From: CAWKCE01 sp032127035
Lineage (GTDB): Bacteria > Actinomycetota > Actinomycetes > JAHEKZ01
Assembly: GCA_963848085.1 (NCBI GenBank)
Contig: CAWKCE010000003.1
Span: forward strand, 1,229,254 to 1,293,253
DNA: 64,000 bases
Direction of reading: 5' to 3'
The notes beneath the pieces are model-generated. The model searched no databases. It worked only from the letters and a program-made list of their open reading frames with translations, and was not told the DNA's origin. The position numbers were made by a program, and so were the translations under genes. The number at the start of each line of letters is the position of its first letter. Within the stretch, counting starts at the first letter, position 1. Below, in pieces: positions 16,054 to 24,155 of this stretch.

Positions 16054-16059
16054 TACGAT
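16054..16059 (+). promoter_or_regulatory. -10 hexamer, leaderless alpha/beta hydrolase
   Basis: TACGAT is followed by six bases and then the ATG at 16066. No Shine-Dalgarno lies between. Confidence 0.5.
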
Positions 16060-16065
16060 CGTGCC

Positions 16066-16872
16066 ATGAGCCGGGAGTCGGGCGTCCAGGCGGTCGAACT
16101 CCGGACGGGGGTGTCCGTCACGTTCACCCAGCAGGGGAACCGAGAGGGCTGCCCCGTCCTTCTGCTCCATGCCTGGGGCGAGTCACTGCGCTCGTTCGAC
16201 CGCCTGGTGCCGCTGCTTCCGGGCTCGGCCCATGTGCTGGCAATGGACCAGCGTGGACACGGAGGTGCGGCCAAACCGCCACAGGGATACGACCTTGAGA
16301 CGCTCGGCGACGACGTCGAGGCGTTCATGGATGCTTTCGGTGTTGCTGCCGCCGTTCTGGTGGGATCCTCCAGCGGTGGCTACGTCGCCCAGCAGGTCGC
16401 CGTGCGCAGCCCTGGGCGCGTCGCAGGGCTAGTCCTCGTTGGCTCACCTGTGAATCTCCAAGGCCGGCCGGAGTTCGCCGACGACATCGGCCGCCTCCGC
16501 GACCCGATCGATCCGACTTGGGCCAGACAGTTCCTCGCCGCGTTCCCCTTGTACACCGACGTGCCGCACTGGTATCTCGAGGACCGTGTCGCTGATGCGT
16601 TACGCGTACCTGCACATCAGTGGCAGCAGAGCCTGGCCGGGCTCACCTCGTCGCCCGCACCCGTCAACTCGGGCCCCATCGAAGCGCCGTCGCTGCTCAT
16701 TTGGGGAGACCGCGACGGCTTCTTGGATCGACGGGATCAAGTGGCGCTGGCAGCCGCCATCCCCGATGCCCGCCTGCTCGTGTACGAAGGGGTTGGGCAT
16801 CTCGTCCTCTGGGAACGGCCAGAACGCGTCGCCTCTGACGTGGCCGACTTCCTGCGGACCCTCGCCTGCTAG
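16066..16872 (+). CDS. Alpha/beta-hydrolase-fold protein
   Basis: A 268-residue cytoplasmic alpha/beta hydrolase. The oxyanion region LLLHAWGESLRSFDRL, the MDQRGHG turn and the nucleophile elbow GSSSGG identify the fold; the acid is likely Asp in WGDRDGFLD and the base His in EGVGHLVLWERP. The length fits esterases, lactonases and C-C hydrolases of this family, and the substrate is unknown. It stands alone: divergent from the DUF6326 gene and convergent with rbpA. The start follows a -10 box at leaderless spacing. Confidence 0.85.
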   Translation: MSRESGVQAVELRTGVSVTFTQQGNREGCPVLLLHAWGESLRSFDRLVPLLPGSAHVLAMDQRGHGGAAKPPQGYDLETLGDDVEAFMDAFGVAAAVLVGSSSGGYVAQQVAVRSPGRVAGLVLVGSPVNLQGRPEFADDIGRLRDPIDPTWARQFLAAFPLYTDVPHWYLEDRVADALRVPAHQWQQSLAGLTSSPAPVNSGPIEAPSLLIWGDRDGFLDRRDQVALAAAIPDARLLVYEGVGHLVLWERPERVASDVADFLRTLAC

Positions 16873-16913
16873 CCGGGCGACGAGCGGGTGAACAACGTGG
16901 AGCTTCCGATCCC

Positions 16914-16930
16914 CGGTCGCTGGTCGACCG
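16914..16930. terminator. Weak hairpin between convergent genes
   Basis: CGGTCG, loop CTGGT, CGACCG. A 6-bp GC-rich stem sits between the alpha/beta hydrolase stop and the rbpA stop. It could help end both transcripts. Confidence 0.3.
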
Positions 16931-16941
16931 AGGCGGCGACG

Positions 16942-17301
16942 TCAGGCGGACTTGCGGCCGCCGGGGACGCCACCGTTCGCGCGGAGCAGCTCCAGCCGCT
17001 CCTCGAGGAGCTCTTCGAGCTCCGGGATGGAGCGACGCTCCAGCAGCATGTCCCAGTGGGTCCGCTGGGGACGGCCGGCCTTGGGCTCGGGGCGGACACC
17101 GTCGCGACGCAGCGCCATGGCACCGCACTGACGGCACTCCCACTCGGGCGGCACGTCGGCCTCGACCGAGAACGGCATCGTGAACTCGTGGCCCTCGGGG
17201 CAGTCGTAGGTGACCGGCTGGCGGGCAGCCGGGGCGATTCCGTTGTCTGTCTCGTAGCTGACAGCACCCAGTCGGGTCCCACGCAGCGCGCGGTCACTCA
17301 T
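16942..17301 (-). CDS. rbpA: RNA polymerase-binding protein RbpA
   Basis: A 119-residue RbpA, the actinobacterial factor that binds core RNA polymerase and the principal sigma factor and stabilises the open complex. The N-terminal tail is followed by GTRLGAVSYETDNG, the zinc-binding core (YDCPEGHEF and WECRQCG), a basic linker and the sigma-interacting helix SIPELEELLEERLELLRANGG. The ATG at 17301 has GAGGAGG seven bases upstream. A GGGAAT-N19-GTT promoter lies just upstream, matching the SigR control known for Streptomyces rbpA. Confidence 0.95.
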   Translation of the reverse strand: MSDRALRGTRLGAVSYETDNGIAPAARQPVTYDCPEGHEFTMPFSVEADVPPEWECRQCGAMALRRDGVRPEPKAGRPQRTHWDMLLERRSIPELEELLEERLELLRANGGVPGGRKSA

Positions 17302-17351
17302 GATTGGCCTCCTCGGGCGACCCGCAGGGGAAGCGCGGGACGTCTTGCCAC

Positions 17352-17379
17352 AACGTCGGTCACCCTTCGACGGATTCCC
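17352..17379 (-). promoter_or_regulatory. SigR/SigH-type promoter of rbpA
   Basis: On the minus strand GGGAAT (17379-17374) is followed by 19 bases and GTT (17354-17352). This fits the thiol-stress sigma consensus GGGAAY-N18/19-GTT. It lies 50 bp before the rbpA start and after the MFS stop codon. SigR-dependent transcription of rbpA is established in Streptomyces coelicolor. Confidence 0.65.
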
Positions 17380-17425
17380 GATACCGCTGGTTCCCTCGCC
17401 GGAAATCGGACAATTAGGGCGAACG

Positions 17426-18766
17426 TTACACGATCGTCGGTTGCGGGTTCCCGACATCGTCGATCGCGGCCCGAACCCGGACCAGTGCGAGCAGCCCGCC
17501 TCCCACCACGAAGAACACGATCAGCACCACGATCGCCGACCGATACGAGCCGGTGATCCCGTACATCACGCTGAACGCGGCGGTCCCGAGCCAGCTGGTC
17601 CCGCGCTCGCTGATCTCGTAGAAGGAGAAGTACTCGGCCTCCCGGTCGCGGGGGATCAGCTGGCTGAACAGCGACCTCGACAGCGCCTGCGACCCGCCCA
17701 GCACCAGCCCGATCGCCGCGGCCAGGACGAACACCGGACCGGCCGCGCCGGCCGGCATGCCAAAGGCGTACACCAGGATGGCCGACCACCCCACAAGGGA
17801 GCCCAGAATCACCCGCTTCGACCCGTACCGGCCCGCGAGCCGGCCCAGCAGGAGGGCGCCGGCGAACGCCACAACCTGGACGAGCAGGACGACCGCCACC
17901 GTGACCCCCGTGCCCAGCCCGAGCTCCTTCTCGATGAAGATCCCGGCGGTTGCGATGACGGTTTGGATGCCGTCGTTGTAGATCAGGTAGGCGAGGAGGA
18001 AGAGCAGGGTGCGCGGGTAGCGCCGCATCTGCGACAGCGTCCGGCCGAGCTGGCGGAATCCCGACCCAATGACGCTGCCGTCTCGCGCCGCGACCACACC
18101 CCGGTTGTGGAGCCGACGTAGCGGCACCAGCGTGAAGGCTGCCCACCAGACACCGGCCGACAACAGGCTCACCCGGACCGCCTGCCCTTCGGTCAGCCCG
18201 AAAGAGGCGTGCCCGAGGAACAGCACCAGGTTCGCCGACAGGAGCAGCGCCCCGCCGGCGTAGCCCAGCGCCCAGCCACGCGACGACACCGCGTCGCGTT
18301 CGTCCGGTGTGCTGATCTGGGGGAGGAACGAGTTGTAGACGACGACGGAGGCTCCGAAGGCGAGGTTTGCCACGACCAGGAGCAGCCCGCCAAGGGCATA
18401 CCGGTCACCCTGGAGGAAGACCATGAGCATCGTCGCGAACGCGCCGATGTACGCGAACACCGCGAGCAGCTCCTTCTTGCGGTGCGAGTGGTCGGCGACG
18501 GCCCCGACCACTGGAAGGAGCGCGACCTGCATCACCACGGACAACGACAAGACGTATCCGAAGTACTGGCCGGGCGTGATCTGGCCAACCAGGAAGGGCA
18601 CCCGGCCGTCGGGCCCGGCCGCATTCTCGGCGAGCGTGGTCAGGTAGGGCCCGAGGAACGTCGTGACGACAGTCGTCGAGAAGGCCGAGTTTGCCCAGTC
18701 GTAGACGTACCAGCCCCGCTGCTCACGTCGTCGGGCCGGCGCGATCTCGCCTGGCGGCTGGGTCAC
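17426..18766 (-). CDS. MFS transporter, UMF1/Atg22-like
   Basis: A 446-residue, about 12-helix major facilitator of the UMF1 family, related to the vacuolar effluxer Atg22. Typical features are the N-terminal WYVYDWANSAFSTTVVTTF, the loop ADHSHRKKELL, YNSFLPQISTPDERDAVSSRGWALGYAGG, and later GGSQALSRSLFSQLIPRDREAEYFSFYE in two blocks. Bacterial substrates are unknown; amino-acid efflux is the eukaryotic precedent. GTG at 18766 has GGGAGG upstream. It lies downstream of the GDPD gene on the same strand (83-base gap). Confidence 0.85.
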   Translation of the reverse strand: MTQPPGEIAPARRREQRGWYVYDWANSAFSTTVVTTFLGPYLTTLAENAAGPDGRVPFLVGQITPGQYFGYVLSLSVVMQVALLPVVGAVADHSHRKKELLAVFAYIGAFATMLMVFLQGDRYALGGLLLVVANLAFGASVVVYNSFLPQISTPDERDAVSSRGWALGYAGGALLLSANLVLFLGHASFGLTEGQAVRVSLLSAGVWWAAFTLVPLRRLHNRGVVAARDGSVIGSGFRQLGRTLSQMRRYPRTLLFLLAYLIYNDGIQTVIATAGIFIEKELGLGTGVTVAVVLLVQVVAFAGALLLGRLAGRYGSKRVILGSLVGWSAILVYAFGMPAGAAGPVFVLAAAIGLVLGGSQALSRSLFSQLIPRDREAEYFSFYEISERGTSWLGTAAFSVMYGITGSYRSAIVVLIVFFVVGGGLLALVRVRAAIDDVGNPQPTIV

Positions 18767-18849
18767 CCGCGCATCCTCCCGCAGCGGCGGCTGTGGGGCC
18801 GCCGATCGAGGCTGCGTGTCGGCCGGTCAGTCGCCGGGTGGCAGCACAG

Positions 18850-19611
18850 TCACACGTGGTCCGGCCACTGGCCACGCCCGACGAGCACCCTCCGCAGCAG
18901 AGTCGGGTCGTCGCTCATCAGGCCGTCCACCCCGAGGTCGAGCAGCCGGTGCATCGTCGGCTCGTCGTTGACCGTCCAGACGTGGACCGGTACCCCCGCG
19001 GCATGCGCGGTCGCGACGAACGCACGGTCGACCAGGGCAACTGGTCCGGCGGCGCCGCGCGGCACCTGCAGCACGTCTGCGCTGAGCTGGACCGCGCGAC
19101 GTGTCGAAGCCGCCGCACGGACTCTGGCCACCTCACGGGGGCCCGCCGCGGTACAGACGTCCCCGCCGAGAGCGACCCTCAGGTACGACAGGCGGCGGTC
19201 ACTGAACGACGCCACACACACCCGCTCGAGGGCCCGCAGGTCGCGGAGCAGCGTAGCCAGGGGTCGTGCTGCAGCGTCGTGCTTCGGGTCGATGTTGAAA
19301 CGAACCTCGGGGAATGCGTCGAGCAGGTCCGCGAGAAGGGGGATCGGCTCCCGACCGATCCGGACCTCCCGGACCTCCTGGACGGTCATCGACGAGATGG
19401 CCGAGCGTTGCCCGGCCACCCGTCGCAGCGTGCGGTCGTGAAACGCGACGAGCACCCCGTCGACCGTCGCATGCACGTCGGTCTCGAAGTAGCGGTAGCC
19501 CATCGCGTAGGCGCGCTCGAATGCCGCCTGGGAGTTCTCCACCGAACCCACCGGGCCGCCCCGGTGCACGTACGGAATCGGTCCGTCGTGTCGAAGGAAC
19601 GGGTGGGCCAC
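18850..19611 (-). CDS. Glycerophosphodiester phosphodiesterase
   Basis: A 253-residue GDPD-family TIM-barrel enzyme that hydrolyses glycerophosphodiesters to glycerol-3-phosphate and an alcohol. The catalytic blocks are VHRGGPVGSVENSQAAF (His-Arg, Glu-Asn), YFETDVHATVDGVLVAFHD (Glu-x-Asp and His-Asp) and the late FNIDPKHD. There is no signal peptide, so it should be cytoplasmic. The GTG at 19611 lies three bases after the M20 stop (TGA at 19617-19615), indicating translational coupling in the run fhs, M20, GDPD. Confidence 0.9.
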   Translation of the reverse strand: MAHPFLRHDGPIPYVHRGGPVGSVENSQAAFERAYAMGYRYFETDVHATVDGVLVAFHDRTLRRVAGQRSAISSMTVQEVREVRIGREPIPLLADLLDAFPEVRFNIDPKHDAAARPLATLLRDLRALERVCVASFSDRRLSYLRVALGGDVCTAAGPREVARVRAAASTRRAVQLSADVLQVPRGAAGPVALVDRAFVATAHAAGVPVHVWTVNDEPTMHRLLDLGVDGLMSDDPTLLRRVLVGRGQWPDHV

Positions 19612-19614
19612 AGG

Positions 19615-20964
19615 TCAGCCGGAGCGCTTCCCAAGCGCTTCGAGCAGCAGCGCCTCGGCCGTGGCGGCGCGCTCGAGCTCTGCCAGGTCAACGCTCTCGT
19701 CAGCGGAGTGGATGTTCGCCAGGGCACCGTCCTCGGCCCCCCACAGCACGAACTCCGCATCGGGAGTCAGCCGCTGCAAGGTCGTCAGCAGCGGGATCGA
19801 CCCGCCACTTCCGATCAGTCCGACCGGCTTCCCGTACACCGCCGCCATGGCTTCGCGTGCAGCAGCGATCACCGGACCGTCCTCACGGGTTCGCCACCCC
19901 TCCCAAGCCCCCGGCTCGCCCACGGTGAGCTGGACACCCCAGGGTGTGGCTGCCACCAAGTGCTCGGCCAGGAGCCGCGCCTGCTCCTGCGGCTCGGCTC
20001 CGGGTGGGATGCGCATCGACACCAGAGCGCGGGCCTTCGGGACCAGGGCATTGACGGCACCCTCAGTTGGCGGCGCATCCAGCCCGATCACCGAGATGGA
20101 CGGCTTGGACCACAGCCGGCTGGCCAGGCGACCTGAGCCGACGAGGGGGACACCAGCCACGATCCCGGCGGCCGTGCGGAAGAGGTCCTCGTCGGTGTCG
20201 CCGCCGACCCACTCCTCGGCGAACAGTCCCGGCACCGCGACGTCGCCTCGGTCGTCGTGCAGCGTGGCCAGCAGGCGGACAAGCGCCATCAGTGCGTCCG
20301 GCGCGCCCCCACCGAAGATCCCGGAGTGCACCGGCTGCTCCAGCGTCGTGACCTCGACCTCGACGAAGACGGCGCCGCGGGTGGTCACCTCCAACACCGG
20401 GACGCCCACCTGCTCGTTGCCCCCGTCGGCGATCACATAGACATCGGAGGCGAACAGGTCGGGGTGGTCACGCACGAAGTCGTCGAGGTGGCTCTCGGTC
20501 TCCTCCTCACCCTCGACCACGACTCGGATACCGACTGGCGGCCGGCCGCCGAACGCCTGCAGCACGGCGGCATGAATCGCGATCCCCGACTTGTCGTCGG
20601 CCGCCCCTCGCCCGAACAGGCGACCGTCGCGGACCTGCGGCTGCCAAGGGTCTACGGTCCAGCCCTGTTCGGCAGGTGCCGGCTGTACGTCGTAGTGCGC
20701 GTACAGAAGTACCGTCGGCGCACCCGGGGGGCCGGCGATCTCGCCGTAGACGACCGGGTACCCGTCAGGTACCTCGAGAGTGCGCGCATCCGCGACTCCC
20801 GAGCGCCGCAGCCAGTCCACGGTCGCCTCGGCCGCGGCCAGCACGGGCTCGGCCGGGAAACCGGGAAACGCGCACGACGGAATGGCGACCAGGCGGGTGA
20901 GGTCATCGATCACCCCGGGCATCACCTGCGCGACGCGCTGGGGGAGCGGGGTCGCCTCGGTCAC
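19615..20964 (-). CDS. M20-family dipeptidase
   Basis: A 449-residue zinc aminoacylase/carboxypeptidase-type enzyme (M20), probably a dipeptidase. Metal and catalytic motifs are LLYAHYDVQPAP (His-x-Asp), GRGAADDKSGIAIH, the base pair EGEEETES and the late NIHSADESV His. The central lid domain begins with QPVHSGIFGGGAPDAL. The GTG at 20964 overlaps the fhs stop by four bases, and an upstream in-frame extension (to 21714) is an Arg/Gly-rich shadow of fhs. It likely recycles peptides; the substrate is undetermined. Confidence 0.88.
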   Translation of the reverse strand: MTEATPLPQRVAQVMPGVIDDLTRLVAIPSCAFPGFPAEPVLAAAEATVDWLRRSGVADARTLEVPDGYPVVYGEIAGPPGAPTVLLYAHYDVQPAPAEQGWTVDPWQPQVRDGRLFGRGAADDKSGIAIHAAVLQAFGGRPPVGIRVVVEGEEETESHLDDFVRDHPDLFASDVYVIADGGNEQVGVPVLEVTTRGAVFVEVEVTTLEQPVHSGIFGGGAPDALMALVRLLATLHDDRGDVAVPGLFAEEWVGGDTDEDLFRTAAGIVAGVPLVGSGRLASRLWSKPSISVIGLDAPPTEGAVNALVPKARALVSMRIPPGAEPQEQARLLAEHLVAATPWGVQLTVGEPGAWEGWRTREDGPVIAAAREAMAAVYGKPVGLIGSGGSIPLLTTLQRLTPDAEFVLWGAEDGALANIHSADESVDLAELERAATAEALLLEALGKRSG

Positions 20965-22661
20965 GACAGCCCGACGATCTCTCCCGCGGCGTCGATGTCG
21001 ATGCGCTCGGCGGCGGGGTGGCTCGAAAGCCCCGGCATGGTGCGGATCGCGCCGCAGACCGCGTAGATGTAGCCCGCGCCGGCCGCCAGGCGCAGCTCGC
21101 GCACCGGGAGCGGACCCCAGTTCTCCGGGGCGCCCAGCAGGGTCGCGTCGCTGGTGATCGACAGGTGGGTCTTGGCGATCACGATGGGGAGATCGCCGTA
21201 GCCGAGCTCCTGGTAGCGCTTGGCCTGAGCCGCCGCCGCGGGGGAGAAGTCCACCCCAGTGGCGCCGTAGAGCTCGGTGGCGATCGTGGAGATCTTGTTC
21301 TCGATCGTCTCGTCGAGGGGGTACAGGAACCGGAAGTCGTTCGGCTCGTTCGCCACCTCCTCGACGACTCGGGCGAGCTCGACGGCGCCCGCGCCGCCGT
21401 CCACGACGTGGGTAGCCACCGCGGAGCGCGCTCCCGCCTCCTCCGCGATCCGGCGGATGACCTCGTGCTCGCTGGCATGGTCGGTGGGGAAGGCGTTGAT
21501 CGCCACGACCGGCGTGATGCCGAACTTCTTGAGGTTGGCGAGGTGCTTGCGGAGGTTCGCTCCACCGGTCGCCACTTCCTCCGGGTTCTCCTCGAGCAGC
21601 TCCGGGGGCAACGGCTTGCCCGGCTTGATGGAGTGCCGGCCGGAGTGTGCCTTGAGCGCCCGCACCGTGGCGACAACCACCGCCGCCGACGGCACCAGCC
21701 CCGACAGACGGCACTTGACGTCGAAGAACTTCTCGGCGCCGATGTCCGCCCCAAAGCCGGCCTCGGTGATCAGGTAGTCGCCGGTGTTGATCCCGACGAG
21801 GTCGGCCACGATCGACGACTGCCCGGTGGCGATGTTCCCGAACGGCCCGGTGTGCACCAATGCGGGCTGTCCCTCGATGGTCTGGAGCAGGTTCGGCTTC
21901 AGCGCATCGCGCAGGATGACCGCCATGGCGCCGGCCGCTCCGAGGTCCTCCGCCGTCACGGGCGCCCCGGCCTTCGTGTAGCCGACAACGATCCGGCCGA
22001 CCCGCTCGCGCATGTCCTGCTCCGAGGTGGCCAGCGCCATCAGGACCATGATCTCGCTGGCCGCGGTGATGTCGAAGCCGGTCTCACGCGGCACGCCGTC
22101 AACCTTGGCACCCAGGCCCACGATGATGTTGCGCAGCGCACGGTCGTTGACGTCCATCACGCGGCGCCACTCGATCGAGTGCTGGTCCACGTCGAGCACG
22201 TTTCCTTGGTACAGGTGGTTGTCCAGCATCGCGGCCAACAGGTTGTGTGCTGCGGTAATGGCGTGGAAGTCGCCGGTGAGGTGCAGGTTCAGCTTCTCCA
22301 TCGGGATCACCTGGCTGTACCCGCCGCCGGCCGCGCCGCCCTTGATGCCGAAGGTCGGCCCCATCGACGGCTGACGCAGGGCGAGCGTGGCCTTGCGCCC
22401 AATCTTGCCGAAGCCCTGAGCCAGCCCGACGCACGTGGTCGTCTTGCCTTCACCCAGCGGCGTGGGGGTGATCGCCGTGACCAGGATGTACTTGGCCGGC
22501 GGCCGGTCGCTGAGCGCCTCGATCGCCTCGAGCCCGATCTTGGCCACGTCGCGGCCGTAGGGCTCCCAGAGACTGTCGGGCAGGCCCATGGCCTCCGTGA
22601 TCTCGGTGATGGGTCGGACGGTGGACGCGCGGGCGATCTCGAGGTCGCTAGGAATGCTCAC
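20961..22661 (-). CDS. fhs: Formate-tetrahydrofolate ligase
   Basis: A 566-residue ATP-dependent enzyme that forms 10-formyl-tetrahydrofolate from formate. The P-loop TPTPLGEGKTT lies at residues 66-75, followed by RQPSMGPTFGIKGGAAGGGYSQV (in two blocks), the LHLTGDFHAI motif and the folate-site EAGFGADIGAEKF. The length equals the family norm. It feeds one-carbon metabolism, as does the glycine cleavage system further along the window. It overlaps the M20 gene and lies 49 bases downstream of the amino-acid dehydrogenase gene. Confidence 0.95.
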   Translation of the reverse strand: MSIPSDLEIARASTVRPITEITEAMGLPDSLWEPYGRDVAKIGLEAIEALSDRPPAKYILVTAITPTPLGEGKTTTCVGLAQGFGKIGRKATLALRQPSMGPTFGIKGGAAGGGYSQVIPMEKLNLHLTGDFHAITAAHNLLAAMLDNHLYQGNVLDVDQHSIEWRRVMDVNDRALRNIIVGLGAKVDGVPRETGFDITAASEIMVLMALATSEQDMRERVGRIVVGYTKAGAPVTAEDLGAAGAMAVILRDALKPNLLQTIEGQPALVHTGPFGNIATGQSSIVADLVGINTGDYLITEAGFGADIGAEKFFDVKCRLSGLVPSAAVVVATVRALKAHSGRHSIKPGKPLPPELLEENPEEVATGGANLRKHLANLKKFGITPVVAINAFPTDHASEHEVIRRIAEEAGARSAVATHVVDGGAGAVELARVVEEVANEPNDFRFLYPLDETIENKISTIATELYGATGVDFSPAAAAQAKRYQELGYGDLPIVIAKTHLSITSDATLLGAPENWGPLPVRELRLAAGAGYIYAVCGAIRTMPGLSSHPAAERIDIDAAGEIVGLS

Positions 22662-22710
22662 GGCACCACTTTCTCGTAGTCAGGCCGCGGGGGAGCAACC
22701 GGGGTCCCGA

Positions 22711-23814
22711 TCAGCCGACCCGGTAGGACATGGCCTCGGCGACGCGCTTCTCGGCCAGCCGCTCGGCGACCACTCGGGGCGAATCACCCGTGGCGTCGAC
22801 CCCGTCGAGGGTCGCGGTGACGTTGGCGCGGATCTTCTCCTCGATGGATGCGAACGCCTGCGCACGCGTCCCTCCGGCGTACTCCACGGCGGCACAGATG
22901 ACGCCGCCGGAGTTGGCGACGAAGTCCGGGAGCACCACCACGCCTGAAGCGTGGAGCTTCTCCTCGGCCTCCCGGCTCGCCGGGATATTGGCGCCTTCCA
23001 GCACCAGCCGGGCCTGGACCTGCCCCACGTTTTCCATGGTGAAGACGTCAGGACGCGCGGCCGGGACCCAGATGTCGCAGGCCATGCCGACCAGATCCTC
23101 CGGATCGACCGCGCGGCCACCAGCAAACTTCGAGACTGGTCGCCCGGCGGCCTTGTGAGTGATGAGCGCCGTGACGTCGAGTCCACCGGCGTCGGCCACC
23201 GCGCCTCGGCTATCGGACACCGCCACGACCCGGGCACCCCGCTCGGCGAGGAACCGGGCGACGTGCGTGCCCACAGACCCGAATCCCTGGACGACGACGC
23301 CGGCGCCCGCCAGGTCGAGAACGCCTCGCTCGGCAGCAACGTCCGCTGCGACCGCCAGACCGAAGCCGGTGGCGCCGAGCTCGTCCAACGGGATTCCCCC
23401 AAGGACCGCAGGCAGCCCGACCGCGCGACCGCAGCTGTCACGCAGGTGGGCCATCAGACGCTCGTCCAGTCCCATGTCCGGGCCAGGGATGTAGCCGACG
23501 ATGTCCCGGATCGCGTGCCCGAACCACCGGACGATCCGCACCTTATCCGCGAAGGGCAGGGTCGAATCGGCCACGATGCCGGCTTTGGCGCCGCCGTGGG
23601 GGAGGCCAGCGGCCGCGTTCTTCAGCGTCATTGCGCGAGCCAGTCGGGCGACCTCGGCAACCGTGACGTCCGGCGCCATCCGTACCCCACCGATTGCCGG
23701 GCCAGCAGCCAGGTTGTCGACGACGACGAACCCGATCCGGCCAGCTTGCGCGTCATTCACCACGACGACCTGCTCCGGGCCGATCCGGTCAGGGTCGGGA
23801 AGCTCGAGGACCAT
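22711..23814 (-). CDS. Glu/Leu/Phe/Val-family amino acid dehydrogenase
   Basis: A 367-residue NAD(P)-dependent oxidative deaminase. Residues LKNAAAGLPHGGAKAGI carry the catalytic lysines, PGPDMGLDERLM the active Asp region, and VVQGFGSVGTHVARFL the Rossmann dinucleotide loop. The length resembles leucine/valine dehydrogenases and is shorter than hexameric glutamate dehydrogenases. Specificity cannot be read. Start choice is uncertain: ATG at 23814 and GTG at 23817 both lie near an AAGGAG at suboptimal and optimal distance. It probably leads the fhs-M20-GDPD transcript. Confidence 0.85.
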   Translation of the reverse strand: MVLELPDPDRIGPEQVVVVNDAQAGRIGFVVVDNLAAGPAIGGVRMAPDVTVAEVARLARAMTLKNAAAGLPHGGAKAGIVADSTLPFADKVRIVRWFGHAIRDIVGYIPGPDMGLDERLMAHLRDSCGRAVGLPAVLGGIPLDELGATGFGLAVAADVAAERGVLDLAGAGVVVQGFGSVGTHVARFLAERGARVVAVSDSRGAVADAGGLDVTALITHKAAGRPVSKFAGGRAVDPEDLVGMACDIWVPAARPDVFTMENVGQVQARLVLEGANIPASREAEEKLHASGVVVLPDFVANSGGVICAAVEYAGGTRAQAFASIEEKIRANVTATLDGVDATGDSPRVVAERLAEKRVAEAMSYRVG

Positions 23815-23959
23815 CACGACCACCAACTCCTTCACAATGGGGGACTGCATCCCGCTACCCCACGTGTACCGCTGGTGGCGGTGCCTGCCCAGGGCCGGAG
23901 GACCACACCATCCCGGCGGGCCCCGGTACGGTGTCGCACACAGCGACGAGGGAGCTCCG

Positions 23960-24139
23960 ATGAGCGACATGTTCGACAAGGCCAAGGACCTGCTCGGCAA
24001 GCACGGAGACGCAGTGGACGACGCCGTCGACAAGGCGACCGACCTGGTCGACGACAAGACCGGCGGCAAGTACACCGAGCACCTCGAGAAGGTAGACAAG
24101 AAGGTCGACGAGGTCACCGACGGCCTCGCCAAGGACTGA
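23960..24139 (+). CDS. Rv0909/MT0933-like small charged protein (putative antitoxin family)
   Basis: A 59-residue protein with strongly alternating Asp and Lys helices: FDKAKDLLGKHGDAVDDAV followed by DKATDLVDDKTGG and DKKVDEVTDGLAKD. This matches the family annotated as MT0933 (Rv0909)-like antitoxins. The ATG has GAGGGAG upstream. No toxin partner is visible next to it, and family members are often orphans, so the antitoxin label rests on homology alone. It lies 16 bases before the serine hydrolase gene and divergent from the amino acid dehydrogenase. Confidence 0.75.
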   Translation: MSDMFDKAKDLLGKHGDAVDDAVDKATDLVDDKTGGKYTEHLEKVDKKVDEVTDGLAKD

Positions 24140-24155
24140 CCCCGCGGATCCAGCC

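Noticed and set aside
20964..21714. Fusion extension of the M20 peptidase by 250 residues
   Set aside because: The extension is an Arg/Gly-rich shadow inside fhs; GTG 20964 overlaps the fhs stop as in a normal operon.
21018..22679. Open frame on the + strand opposite fhs
   Set aside because: Shadow of the fully conserved formate-tetrahydrofolate ligase; no motifs.
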